In this document: piece after piece, positions 8,240 to 15,147 of the stretch
Layout of the letters: each line of letters begins with the position of its first letter
Numbering within the stretch: position 1 is the first letter of the stretch
Source: an uncultured Propionibacteriaceae bacterium
GTDB lineage: Bacteria; Actinomycetota; Actinomycetes; Propionibacteriales; Propionibacteriaceae
Assembly (NCBI GenBank): GCA_936941515.1
Contig: CAKZJI010000284.1
Span: 1 to 18,170 of the forward strand
Reading direction: 5' to 3'
Length of the DNA stretch: 18,170 bases
Program-made: the position numbers and the translations under genes
The notes under the pieces: model-generated
What the model was told of the DNA's origin: nothing
Database searches by the model: none
What the model saw: only the letters and a program-made list of their open reading frames with translations

Positions 8240-8843
8240 CGTGGTCGATGGCGATGCCGGCCCGGTGGAGCAGCCGTGTCAACAGGATGCAGATCCCGCC
8301 CCCTGCGAGCGCGGAGACCACGGAGGTCACGACCCCGACGGGTATCAGGTCTGCGCTTCCCAACGTCGAGAGGACTGAGGCGTACAGGAATCCGTTCAGC
8401 AGCCCGAAGACCGCTGCGCAGATCAAATAGGCCCACCATGTCCACTTGCGGTAGAGCATGATGGCCAGGGGGGCCTCGATGAAGAGGCCGCCCAGGAGAT
8501 TCCCCACAATGGCCGAGGGCCCGTAGGGCGTGGTGAAGATGGAGATGACGCCTATGATCAGGGCCGCGATCATAACTGCTCCTGGACGTCTGACCACCAC
8601 TGCGGGCAGTAGGTAGGGGATCACCCAGAGCCCCATGATGGCGCAGCCGATCATGATTCCGCCGGGCGTGGCCATCAGCGGCCCGCCGACGTAGTTGAGG
8701 GGGATCACCAGGATCAGGGAGACGACGGCCAGCGCCGCGGTCATCATGAGGTTCCGGGTACCGAGCACCGAGTTCGCCAGCCCCTTGCGCGAGGAGGAGC
8801 GGACGGTGGTGGTGCCCTCTGGTGTTGCAGACTCAGTCATCAT
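8232..8843 (-). CDS. ECF transporter S component, YkoE-like
   Basis: The product has 203 residues: a basic, Ser/Thr-rich N-terminal tail of about 30 residues and then six predicted membrane helices. Segments such as IMGLWVIPYLLPAVVVRRPG, then a G-N-L-L-G-G-L-F-I-E helix, and YRKWTWWAYL resemble YkoE-type S components (I compare from memory, not by search). YkoE of Bacillus carries thiamin or its HMP precursor; no TPP riboswitch is visible here, so I do not assign that substrate. The chosen ATG 8843 is followed at once by a second ATG, and GAAAG upstream is a weak ribosome site. It is the first gene of the operon 8843-2381 and binds the substrate for the module encoded next. S component is secure; the exact family is likely; substrate unknown. 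Confidence 0.85.
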   Translation of the reverse strand: MMTESATPEGTTTVRSSSRKGLANSVLGTRNLMMTAALAVVSLILVIPLNYVGGPLMATPGGIMIGCAIMGLWVIPYLLPAVVVRRPGAVMIAALIIGVISIFTTPYGPSAIVGNLLGGLFIEAPLAIMLYRKWTWWAYLICAAVFGLLNGFLYASVLSTLGSADLIPVGVVTSVVSALAGGGICILLTRLLHRAGIAIDHDA

Positions 8844-8878
8844 TCACTTTCAGCTAGCACGGTCAATCATGGGCCACC

Positions 8879-8896
8879 AAAGCTACGCCTATCTTT
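8879..8896. promoter_or_regulatory. Operator-like dyad over the transporter operon -10
   Basis: AAAGCTA (8879-8885) and TATCTTT (8890-8896) form an interrupted palindrome with six of seven pairs around CGCC. Read on the minus strand, TAAAGATAGGCGTAGCTTT matches the 19-base DtxR/IdeR iron-box consensus at 11 of 19 positions, including its central TAGGC, which is weak. It overlaps the -10, so binding would repress. Identity of the regulator is a guess. Confidence 0.35.
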
Positions 8897-8920
8897 AATT
8901 GAGATCCATACCCAGATCAA
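8892..8920 (-). promoter_or_regulatory. Putative promoter of the transporter operon
   Basis: On the minus strand TTGATC (8920-8915) and TAAAGA (8897-8892) are separated by 17 bases, in AT-rich DNA unlike the surroundings. The -10 matches consensus only at three positions, so a bound activator or another register is possible. It lies about 50 bases upstream of ATG 8843. Confidence 0.4.
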
Positions 8921-8989
8921 AATGAATGCCTACTTCCACAATTGGTCCCATCGCCCCGTCAGAACCTTGGGCATGGCAGGATGTGCGTC

Positions 8990-9430
8990 ATGCGCTGGAC
9001 CCGTCATGTTCTGCTGGCTCTCGTCGTCGGGTGCGGTGCGGCAGCCTGGTGGCTCACACCCCAGGAGGTCATGCGCTCCAACATCCCGTTGGCCCTGTTC
9101 CTCTTCGCTGTCATCGGCATCGTCATCGGGTGGCTGCGGCTGAGATTCAGCGACGAGCGGCAGCTGGGAACGATGCCGTTCCTAGCCCTCACGTGCTTGG
9201 CACTGGCCTCTTGGCCGTTGCATGTGGCGCTGATCCTCCGGGAGCACGGCTACCAGAGCCGCGCCCTGCCCCTGCAGGTCCTGGCGCTGGTAGCCCTCGC
9301 CGGGCTCATCGCCGTCGACTACCGGCTCGCGCGCCGAGAGGACCTTCCCCGGTGGCTGCGCACCCCCTCTGGGCCGTCCTCCCCGTGGCGCTGCTCGGCT
9401 CCGGGGCCTGGGCAATGCATGTCGCGCTGA
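8990..9430 (+). CDS. N-terminal membrane part of a frameshifted PQQ-like protein
   Basis: ATG 8990 is preceded by AGGA at eight bases; ATGs at 8942 and 8981 in the same frame lack this. The first 125 or so residues are credible and hold about four hydrophobic helices (MRWTRHVLLALVV, then NIPLALFLFAVIGIVIGWL, FLALTCLALASWPLHVALIL and LQVLALVALAGLIAV) with positively charged cytoplasmic links. After ARREDLPRWLR the frame turns into poor sequence (TPSGPSSPWRC) and ends. Coding sense continues one frame back from about 9361 (HPLWAVLPVALLGSGAW). The intact paralog directly downstream has the same plan in one frame, so this is the 5' part of one broken gene of about 464 residues. Function unknown. 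Confidence 0.6.
   Translation: MRWTRHVLLALVVGCGAAAWWLTPQEVMRSNIPLALFLFAVIGIVIGWLRLRFSDERQLGTMPFLALTCLALASWPLHVALILREHGYQSRALPLQVLALVALAGLIAVDYRLARREDLPRWLRTPSGPSSPWRCSAPGPGQCMSR
9363..9367 (+). other. C5 run at the apparent frameshift
   Basis: The reading frame of the N-terminal part (CGC ACC CCC TCT) and that of the C-terminal part (CAC CCC CTC TGG) meet at CACCCCCTCT. One lost C, or a -1 slip of the CCC codon on this run, joins them. A sequencing error, a real mutation and recoding all remain open. Confidence 0.55.
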
Positions 9431-10383
9431 ACCCCATCACAGTCTCGGACGAGGCGCCGTCAGGGAAGGTCCGCGCAGAGATCACCGCGGGCGACGTTAC
9501 CGTCACCGCCCACCTGGACTCCGTCAGCGGCAGGGGACCAAACGGCGTCTGGACCTACACCCACACCGGCACCCTGGTCAGCCAATTCCCCAACCCCAAG
9601 AACCCCGAAACGCTGCTGATCCCCAGCCCAGACGGCACCCACGTCGCCGCAGCCTTCGTCCTGCCCCATGAGGAGATTCCCAAGAAGGAGGCAGGCTCCA
9701 GTGAGCGTCTCAACTCCAGGGAGGACTCGGTGCTGCAGCACGTCGTGGTGTTTGAGTCGGCGACGGGGCGAGTGGTCGCGGAGGTCAGCACCACTCCTTT
9801 CATCAACGTGCAGCTCACCAACTCCGCCGCGCTGCTCGGCCAGGAGGTCTTCTCACTGCACGACGGCAGCAGGCTGTGGAGCGACTCCTCCATCCCACTC
9901 ACCTTGGAGTCACGCACCGCGACAGAGAACCTATTCATCATCGACGCCCACTGCCTGCTGGAGGCCGACTGGATCCAGGGCTGCCAGCTCAAGCTGATGA
10001 GCGCAGAACGCCAGGAATCGGCCACCACTGTCGACGGCGTCATGTACGACATGGTCAAGACGCGGGGCGGGGAGGTCAGAGATGTGCGGATCGTCGACGG
10101 CTGGGTGCTGCGCCGCAGCGGCCCCGTCGTCCCGATCACTAGGTCCGATGATGAGTCACAGGACGAGGCCCACGAGAAACAGGTCGGCACCGAGCTGGTC
10201 GCCTACAACCTGGACAGCAGGGAGAGCATCCCCGTGGGACGGGCCTCGGGGCTTGACTCCCAGGTAGAGAACGGTCTTGGGATCCGCCCCGAATATACGA
10301 CCAGTGAACGCTACCGCAACAACACGAAGCCTCCAGAAGCCGATTCCTGGTTCAATCCAAAGACGAGGCAGGTGGAGCGGTGA
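9385..10383 (+). CDS. C-terminal PQQ-like domain part of the frameshifted protein
   Basis: This is the 3' part of the gene that begins at 8990. Coding sense starts near 9361 inside a membrane helix (WAVLPVALLGSGAWAMHVAL); GTG 9385 and ATG 9415 are the first usable starts if it were translated alone, but neither has a good ribosome site and the helix would be cut. The extracellular part, about 310 residues, matches the downstream paralog in order: SPDGTHVAAAF, ESATGRVVAEV, VQLTNSAALLG, then C-x9-C (CLLEADWIQGC), an acidic loop DDESQDEAHE, and AYNLDSRESIPVG. These are weak beta-propeller-type repeats. The stop TGA overlaps the GTG of the next gene (GTGA), which implies translational coupling. 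Its function is not known to me. Confidence 0.6.
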   Translation: MALLGSGAWAMHVALNPITVSDEAPSGKVRAEITAGDVTVTAHLDSVSGRGPNGVWTYTHTGTLVSQFPNPKNPETLLIPSPDGTHVAAAFVLPHEEIPKKEAGSSERLNSREDSVLQHVVVFESATGRVVAEVSTTPFINVQLTNSAALLGQEVFSLHDGSRLWSDSSIPLTLESRTATENLFIIDAHCLLEADWIQGCQLKLMSAERQESATTVDGVMYDMVKTRGGEVRDVRIVDGWVLRRSGPVVPITRSDDESQDEAHEKQVGTELVAYNLDSRESIPVGRASGLDSQVENGLGIRPEYTTSERYRNNTKPPEADSWFNPKTRQVER

Positions 10384-12122
10384 GACGAGCAGCAGACATG
10401 TTCTCAGGTGCCCGGGCCATCCTCACGTCGGCAGGCACCGTGCTGATCCTCTGGGGCGTCTTCCGGTGGGCGACGGCTCCCGTGACGCCCCTCACCCTGG
10501 GGTTCCTCGAATGGATGTGGATGTTCGTCGGGCTCTCTGCCTCAGTTCTGGCCTGGAGATATGGGGTGCACCGGCGGGACACCCCCCACTGGCTGGTGCT
10601 GTGCAGCGGGTACCTGGTCGCGATGCGGCTGTGCCATGCCTGGGGTGAGAGAGCGCAGGACTTCATAGCCCCCGTCGGCGTGCTATGGACTGGGCTGGGG
10701 ATACTGGCCTTGACGACCGCCGCCGTCTGTGACCTGCTCACCCGAGACCTCAGACATCGCGCCGCCTCGGAGAAGGACAGCTCGTCAGGGGAGACTGAGC
10801 CAGCTCCGGACAACGGGCCTGCCCGGCTCTCATCACCGCATCTCTGGCTGGGCGCTGTGGCCCCCCTCCTGGCCCTCACCGTCGTCGCAGGGTCCCTGTT
10901 GTCGCTGGGCAATCAGGGAATCTCCACCGCCGCACCTGGGCCTCAGCCCTACCCCGACCTCCCACCCCGGGTCAGTGGGGAGGTCGCCTGGTCCACCACC
11001 CTGGAGGGCGACTCATACGCAGGAGCTGCCGGGAAACGCGGCCCGCTTATCGCAGTCAAGGACAGGGTGATCGCCCTCGACGCCGCCGACGGCCACATCC
11101 TCTGGCAGCACCGTCGGCAATCCTCAGAGGTGCTGCGAACGGACGCCGTCTCGCGACGGGGAGTCGCAGCTGATCGCATCTACCTGATGACCAGCCCCGA
11201 CCACGCATACGTCGCAGTCGCGTTCAAGCACAGCAGGCATGACCTGACCTTCACGGGTGTCGTGGAGGTTTTGGAGACGGCCACCGGACGCACCGTCGCC
11301 CAGCGGCCCATCACAGAAGAGAACATCGCCCCACCCGTGCAGCTCACCAACCAGATGGCGTGGATCGGGGCTGAGGGCGTCAGGCTCTCAGACGGCGTCA
11401 CCATCTGGAAGAAGCCTCACCCCAGGATCCCGGGAGGTGTCATGGGCTTGGACTCGCAGTTCATCAGCCAGACCGACTGCGCTGATGCCTCACCCTGCTC
11501 TGTCACGTTGTTCCCCGACTCAAACCCGGACAGTCACCAGCGCGTCGATAACATCCTCACCGATCCCACCAGCCAGCTGTCCACAGCTCACGGCTGGGTA
11601 GCACAGCTCGCACCCGGAGCAGCTCCAGTGGACGAGGACGAAGACGAAGAGCAGACCACGATGCAGGCCCATTCCCTCGACACCGGTGAGACGGTGCCGC
11701 TCGGCGACTTCAACCGAGTTCTCAACTCCTCCGAGCCCCGCCTGGTGCTGATGCGGTCCAACCTCAGCCAGGCAGTCTTCGATCCCGTCACGAAAGCCCT
11801 GACCAACGACATCCCCGCCACCGGCGATGAGCCTCCTGCCTATGACAGCAACTTCTGGCCCACCAACGAGCCCTGGCAGGCGGATTGGGAGAAATCGCCC
11901 TTCCCCGACAGCAGCCGCGCGATGCTGGTGAGCTGGGGTGGTGAGACGTTGCGGATCCCCTTCGGCCTGGCGGCTGGAACGAAAGGCTTCGGGAACGGGG
12001 GCGACGAGCGCGTAACGGTGTGGGCCGCTCCGGGATGCGTGATGGTCCAGGGACGGTCCTTCGGGGCGGAGACCGCAGGCAGAGACAATCAGAGCCACAC
12101 CCACCTGGCCTGCGTGAGGTGA
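10380..12122 (+). CDS. Membrane-anchored PQQ-like beta-propeller protein
   Basis: The product has 580 residues. Five hydrophobic segments occupy about residues 12-30, 40-60, 70-85, 97-117 and 157-178, with a Ser/Glu-rich linker before the last. The rest should be outside the cell and begins with a PQQ-type repeat: RVIALDAADGHILWQHRR (about 225-245). Further marks shared with the upstream paralog are SPDHAYVAVAF, ETATGRTVAQR, PPVQLTNQMAWIG, a Cys pair C-x5-C (CADASPC), an acidic loop DEDEDEEQ and AHSLDTGETVPLG. PQQ-like repeats form beta-propellers; catalytic cofactor binding is not implied, and no dehydrogenase residues are evident. GTG 10380 overlaps the previous stop; ATG 10398 is an alternative. 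Likely a surface sensor, scaffold or binding protein, but this is inference. Confidence 0.8.
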   Translation: MRRAADMFSGARAILTSAGTVLILWGVFRWATAPVTPLTLGFLEWMWMFVGLSASVLAWRYGVHRRDTPHWLVLCSGYLVAMRLCHAWGERAQDFIAPVGVLWTGLGILALTTAAVCDLLTRDLRHRAASEKDSSSGETEPAPDNGPARLSSPHLWLGAVAPLLALTVVAGSLLSLGNQGISTAAPGPQPYPDLPPRVSGEVAWSTTLEGDSYAGAAGKRGPLIAVKDRVIALDAADGHILWQHRRQSSEVLRTDAVSRRGVAADRIYLMTSPDHAYVAVAFKHSRHDLTFTGVVEVLETATGRTVAQRPITEENIAPPVQLTNQMAWIGAEGVRLSDGVTIWKKPHPRIPGGVMGLDSQFISQTDCADASPCSVTLFPDSNPDSHQRVDNILTDPTSQLSTAHGWVAQLAPGAAPVDEDEDEEQTTMQAHSLDTGETVPLGDFNRVLNSSEPRLVLMRSNLSQAVFDPVTKALTNDIPATGDEPPAYDSNFWPTNEPWQADWEKSPFPDSSRAMLVSWGGETLRIPFGLAAGTKGFGNGGDERVTVWAAPGCVMVQGRSFGAETAGRDNQSHTHLACVR

Positions 12123-12179
12123 CGGCCCATACCCTGCGGTGCCGACCAGGTCTCCACCCCGCCCCCACCGAAGCTGCGA

Positions 12180-12185
12180 TAGGCT
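12180..12185 (+). promoter_or_regulatory. Possible -10 element before the epimerase gene
   Basis: TAGGCT fits the actinobacterial TANNNT -10 and would give a leader of about 22 bases with GGAGG in it. No -35 is visible 15-18 bases upstream. Weak by itself. Confidence 0.25.
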
Positions 12186-12213
12186 GTGCCGAGCCCGCAG
12201 TCTTGGAGGTCAC

Positions 12214-13269
12214 ATGCGCGTTGTCAGCATCGTCGGAGCCCGCCCCCAGTTCGTGAAGCTGGCTCCCGTCGCCCGGGCCTTCGCTGCCGCGGGCATTGAT
12301 CATCGCATTCTCCACACCGGCCAGCACTACGACGTGAACATGTCGGAGTCGTTCTTCGTGGAGCTGGGAATCCCTTCCCCAGATCTCCACCTCGGGGTCG
12401 GAGGCGGCTCCCACGGCGTCATGACCGGCCGGATGCTGGAGCAGCTGGACCCCATCCTGGAGGAGATCGCGCCCGACTGGGTTCTGGTCTACGGCGACAC
12501 CAATTCGACAATCGCCGGAACTCTGTCCGCCGTCAAGATGCACCTTAGGGTCGCTCACCTGGAGGCCGGGCTGCGCTCCTTCAACCGTCGCATGCCGGAG
12601 GAGCACAACCGGGTGATGACGGATCACGCCGCCGACCTCTGCCTGGCCCCGACGGCCACCGCGATGCGACACCTGGCGCAGGAGGGTCTGGCGGAGCGCT
12701 CTGTCTTGGTGGGCGACGTCATGACCGACGTCTGCCTCCAGGTGCGTGACGCGGTGCTCGCGAATCCACGGCCTGCCCCCGGCATCCCCGACGGCGCCCC
12801 CTACGTCCTGGCGACGATCCACCGCGCAGACAACACCGACGACCCTGCCCGCCTGGAGGCCATCCTGAACGCCCTGGCCGGGCTTGACGTCAATGTGTAC
12901 CTGCCCGTCCACCCCCGTCTCAAAGCCCGGGCTGAGGCTGATGGGGTGACGATCGCCCGCGGCCGCCTGCACGTCATTGAGCCACTCGCCTATCCGGACA
13001 TGGTGCGCGCCGTCGTGAATGCTGCCGGCGTCATCACCGACTCTGGCGGTCTGCAGAAGGAGGCGTTCCTGCTGGGCACCGTCTGCACGACGGTGCGCAC
13101 GGAGACCGAGTGGACCGAGACCATCGCCAACGGTTGGAATGTGCTCGACCCTGAGCTGAGGAACCTGGCCGCCAGCGCCACCCGTCCCGCACCCGCGCCT
13201 GACTTGAGCGCCCCGTACGGCGACGGCCACGCCGCCGAGGAAGTGGCACGGGTTCTTCTCAGTCACTGA
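12214..13269 (+). CDS. wecB: Non-hydrolysing UDP-GlcNAc 2-epimerase family protein
   Basis: The 351-residue protein has the family's usual length and signatures: VGARPQFVKLAP at 7-18, GDTNST (94-99), HLEAGLRS (115-122), PEEHNR (128-133), HRADN (203-207) and DSGGLQKEA (276-284). GT-B-fold enzymes of this family invert C2 of UDP-N-acetylglucosamine-type sugars in the cytoplasm. ATG 12214 is chosen because GGAGG is four bases upstream; the frame is open 25 codons earlier, but with unlikely sequence. Two marks differ from classic WecB/MnaA: Q-K-E-A instead of Q-E-E-A, and RTETEW (295-300) instead of RDTTERPE. From memory these fit the WbpI-like branch, which acts on UDP-2,3-diacetamido sugars. 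The gene heads the unit with the aminotransferase and sugar transferase. Family certain; substrate and symbol uncertain. Confidence 0.9.
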   Translation: MRVVSIVGARPQFVKLAPVARAFAAAGIDHRILHTGQHYDVNMSESFFVELGIPSPDLHLGVGGGSHGVMTGRMLEQLDPILEEIAPDWVLVYGDTNSTIAGTLSAVKMHLRVAHLEAGLRSFNRRMPEEHNRVMTDHAADLCLAPTATAMRHLAQEGLAERSVLVGDVMTDVCLQVRDAVLANPRPAPGIPDGAPYVLATIHRADNTDDPARLEAILNALAGLDVNVYLPVHPRLKARAEADGVTIARGRLHVIEPLAYPDMVRAVVNAAGVITDSGGLQKEAFLLGTVCTTVRTETEWTETIANGWNVLDPELRNLAASATRPAPAPDLSAPYGDGHAAEEVARVLLSH

Positions 13270-13277
13270 GCGGGCGG

Positions 13278-13283
13278 TATCCT
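13278..13283 (+). promoter_or_regulatory. Possible -10 seven bases before the aminotransferase GTG
   Basis: TATCCT is followed by seven bases and the GTG at 13291, the arrangement of leaderless actinobacterial transcripts. It would give an internal promoter within the glycan unit. No clear -35. Confidence 0.3.
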
Positions 13284-13290
13284 CCGGGGT

Positions 13291-14448
13291 GTGAACAGCC
13301 GCATCTTCCTCTCGCCCCCCCACATGACCGACCTGGAGCAGGAGGCGCTGTCACGCGCCTTCGCAGGCGGCTGGATCGCTCCGCTCGGCCCTGAGGTCGA
13401 TGCTTTCGAGGAGGAGCTGGCAGCCTACTGCGGCCGTAAGCATGCCGTGGCGCTGTCCTCCGGGACCGCTGCCCTTCACCTGGCCGGCCTGAATCTGGGG
13501 TTCGCGCCCGGCGACACAGTGATCACCGCCTCCATGACGTTCGCCGCCACCACCAACGCCATCACCTACACGGGTGCCAGCCCCGTCCTGGTGGACTCCA
13601 CACCCAACGGCGACATCGACGTCACGCTGGCCCGCAAGGCGATCCTCGACCAGCGTTCGAAGGGACGCAACGTCGTCGCCATCGTCCCCGTCGATCTGCT
13701 GGGGCACGTGGTCAACCACGAGGGTCTGAAGGCCATCGCCGACGAGTTCGGGCTGGCGATCCTCAGCGACGCGGCGGAGTCGCTGGGTGCGGTGTATCAG
13801 GGGCGTCCCGCCGCGGCCTACGGCACTATGGCGGCGTTGTCGTTCAACGGCAACAAGGTGATGACCACATCCGGTGGCGGCGCATTGCTGACCGACGATG
13901 CCGACCGGGCCGAGCACGTCCGCTACCTGGCCACGCAGGCTCGTCAGCCGGTGCTGCACTACGAGCACACCGATGTCGGATACAACTACCGCATGTCGAA
14001 TCTTCTGGCGGCCATCGGACGGGCGCAGCTCGCACGCCTGCCCGAGATGCTGGAGCGCCGCCGCGAGCACCGGCTGCGCTACCGCACCGTGTTCGACGGC
14101 GTACCGGGCGTGACCTTCTTCGGGCAGCCCGACGGGGCGGAGCATCCCATCAGTATGGGTGACCACGACAACTTCTGGCTGACCTCCGTCGTCATCGACC
14201 CTTCGGAGGCCGGCTTCACCCGCGATGACGTGATCGAGGCCCTGGCCGCCGACAACATTGAGGCCCGGCCGCTGTGGAAGCCCATGCACTCGCAGCCTGT
14301 GTATCAGCATCTTGAGGCTTACGTGAACGGCAACTCGGACCGTCTTTTCGCGACGGGCGTCTCCCTGCCCAGCGGCTCGGCGCTGACTGATGAGGACATG
14401 GACCGGGTCGTCGCCGCGCTGCACACCGTCATCGAGAGGTCGGCATGA
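13291..14448 (+). CDS. pglE: PglE-like DegT/DnrJ/EryC1/StrS sugar aminotransferase
   Basis: The 385-residue protein is a PLP-dependent nucleotide-sugar aminotransferase. FLSPPHM starts it, SSGTAALHLA (56-65) binds the PLP phosphate, LSDAAESLGA carries the Asp that pairs with the pyridine nitrogen, and K189 in FNGNKVMTTSGGGAL is the Schiff-base lysine. LHYEHTDVGYNYRMSNLL, IEARPLWKPMH and YVNGNSDRLF match Campylobacter PglE as I remember it, which makes UDP-4-amino-4,6-dideoxy-GlcNAc for bacillosamine. WbpE and related enzymes are alternatives, since the C4 or C3 keto-sugar cannot be told from motifs. Starts at GTG 13291, 21 bases after the epimerase stop, with no strong ribosome site. It shares ATGA with the PglC-like gene. 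No dehydratase or acetyltransferase is in view. Confidence 0.88.
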   Translation: MNSRIFLSPPHMTDLEQEALSRAFAGGWIAPLGPEVDAFEEELAAYCGRKHAVALSSGTAALHLAGLNLGFAPGDTVITASMTFAATTNAITYTGASPVLVDSTPNGDIDVTLARKAILDQRSKGRNVVAIVPVDLLGHVVNHEGLKAIADEFGLAILSDAAESLGAVYQGRPAAAYGTMAALSFNGNKVMTTSGGGALLTDDADRAEHVRYLATQARQPVLHYEHTDVGYNYRMSNLLAAIGRAQLARLPEMLERRREHRLRYRTVFDGVPGVTFFGQPDGAEHPISMGDHDNFWLTSVVIDPSEAGFTRDDVIEALAADNIEARPLWKPMHSQPVYQHLEAYVNGNSDRLFATGVSLPSGSALTDEDMDRVVAALHTVIERSA

Positions 14449-15065
14449 GGCGTCGTCGCCCCTATGACTTTCTGAAACGAATCCTGGATGTCGTGGTGGC
14501 GACGGTGGCGCTTGTCGTGTCGGCTCCCATCCAGCTGGTGGTGGCGCTGCTGGTACGCAGGAACCTGGGGTCGCCGGTGTTGTTTAAGCAGGAGCGTCCG
14601 GGGCGAGATGGCCGGACGTTCATGATGTACAAATTCCGCACCATGAGGGACATGACCCCGGACCTAGTCAGCGACGAGGACCGCATCACCCCGTTCGGCT
14701 CCTGGCTGCGCTCGACGAGCCTCGACGAGTTGCCGGAGCTGATCAACGTCCTGAAGGGTGACATGTCGCTGGTGGGGCCGCGACCCCTGCTGCCCGAGTA
14801 TCTACCGCTGTACACACCCCGACAGTCGCGTCGCCATGAGGTGCGCCCCGGGGTCACGGGCCTGGCGCAGGTCAAGGGCCGCAACGCCATGCCCTGGGCG
14901 GAACGCCTGGCGTGGGATGTCCACTATGTCGACCACAGGTCGCTGGGCATGGACCTGAGGATCCTCGTCGACACGGTCCTGGTGGTATTCAGGCGTGAGG
15001 GGATCACGGAGGAGGGCCAGGTGGCGATGACCGACTTCGAGGGCGCCCCGGACGTCGAGGTGTAG
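14445..15065 (+). CDS. pglC: PglC-like monotopic phosphoglycosyl transferase
   Basis: The 206-residue enzyme transfers a phospho-sugar from a UDP-sugar to a polyprenyl phosphate at the inner face of the membrane, the first membrane step in building a glycan. A single re-entrant membrane helix occupies about 10-35 with the S26-A-P28 break. RPGRDGRTFMMYKFRTMRDM (51-70) follows, then the catalytic dyad D94-E95 in SLDELPELINVLKGDM, and GPRPLLPEYLPLY, RPGVTGLAQVKGRN and VHYVDHRS. The size and motifs match Campylobacter PglC, which uses UDP-N,N'-diacetylbacillosamine; larger WbaP-type enzymes have extra domains absent here. ATG 14445 overlaps the TGA of the aminotransferase gene (ATGA), and GAGAGG lies upstream, so they are coupled. 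This suggests that the sugar finished by the neighbours starts the glycan. Confidence 0.9.
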   Translation: MRRRRPYDFLKRILDVVVATVALVVSAPIQLVVALLVRRNLGSPVLFKQERPGRDGRTFMMYKFRTMRDMTPDLVSDEDRITPFGSWLRSTSLDELPELINVLKGDMSLVGPRPLLPEYLPLYTPRQSRRHEVRPGVTGLAQVKGRNAMPWAERLAWDVHYVDHRSLGMDLRILVDTVLVVFRREGITEEGQVAMTDFEGAPDVEV

Positions 15066-15088
15066 CACTGCCCGCCAGGTGGACAGAT

Positions 15089-15117
15089 TTCATATGGTCT
15101 CCGTCGGGCATTACATT
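15089..15117 (+). promoter_or_regulatory. Possible promoter of the metP-metS pair
   Basis: TTCATA (15089-15094) and TACATT (15112-15117) are 17 bases apart in an AT-rich patch between the PglC-like gene and ATG 15148. Each matches consensus at four of six positions. Confidence 0.35.
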
Positions 15118-15147
15118 AATCCCGATTGTCTTTGCAGGGGAGTCCAT

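Noticed and set aside
8232..8843. Calling the S component MptD (Trep_Strep type)
   Set aside because: The operon plan is similar to mpt, but this sequence looks closer to YkoE by the GLW-P / RRPG pattern and I cannot run the alignment.
8880..8990. TPP riboswitch before the YkoE-like operon (sequence TGATCTGGGTATGG on the minus strand)
   Set aside because: The motif resembles the end of the THI box, but no CTGAGA element or GCCAGCG-type partner is present, and there is no room for the fold.
8926..10383. Single 485-residue ORF covering the first paralog in one frame
   Set aside because: Its first 145 residues (Pro, Arg, Gly-rich, no membrane helices) are the wrong frame; the real N-terminus is in the frame starting at 8990.
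10861..10866. C6 run in the second paralog as a frameshift
   Set aside because: The reading frame runs through it without a break from the membrane part to the ectodomain; no shift is needed.
12139..12213. Earlier start for the epimerase at ATG 12139
   Set aside because: The extra 25 residues are Arg/Pro-rich and unlike the family N-terminus, and no ribosome site precedes it; GGAGG stands directly before ATG 12214.
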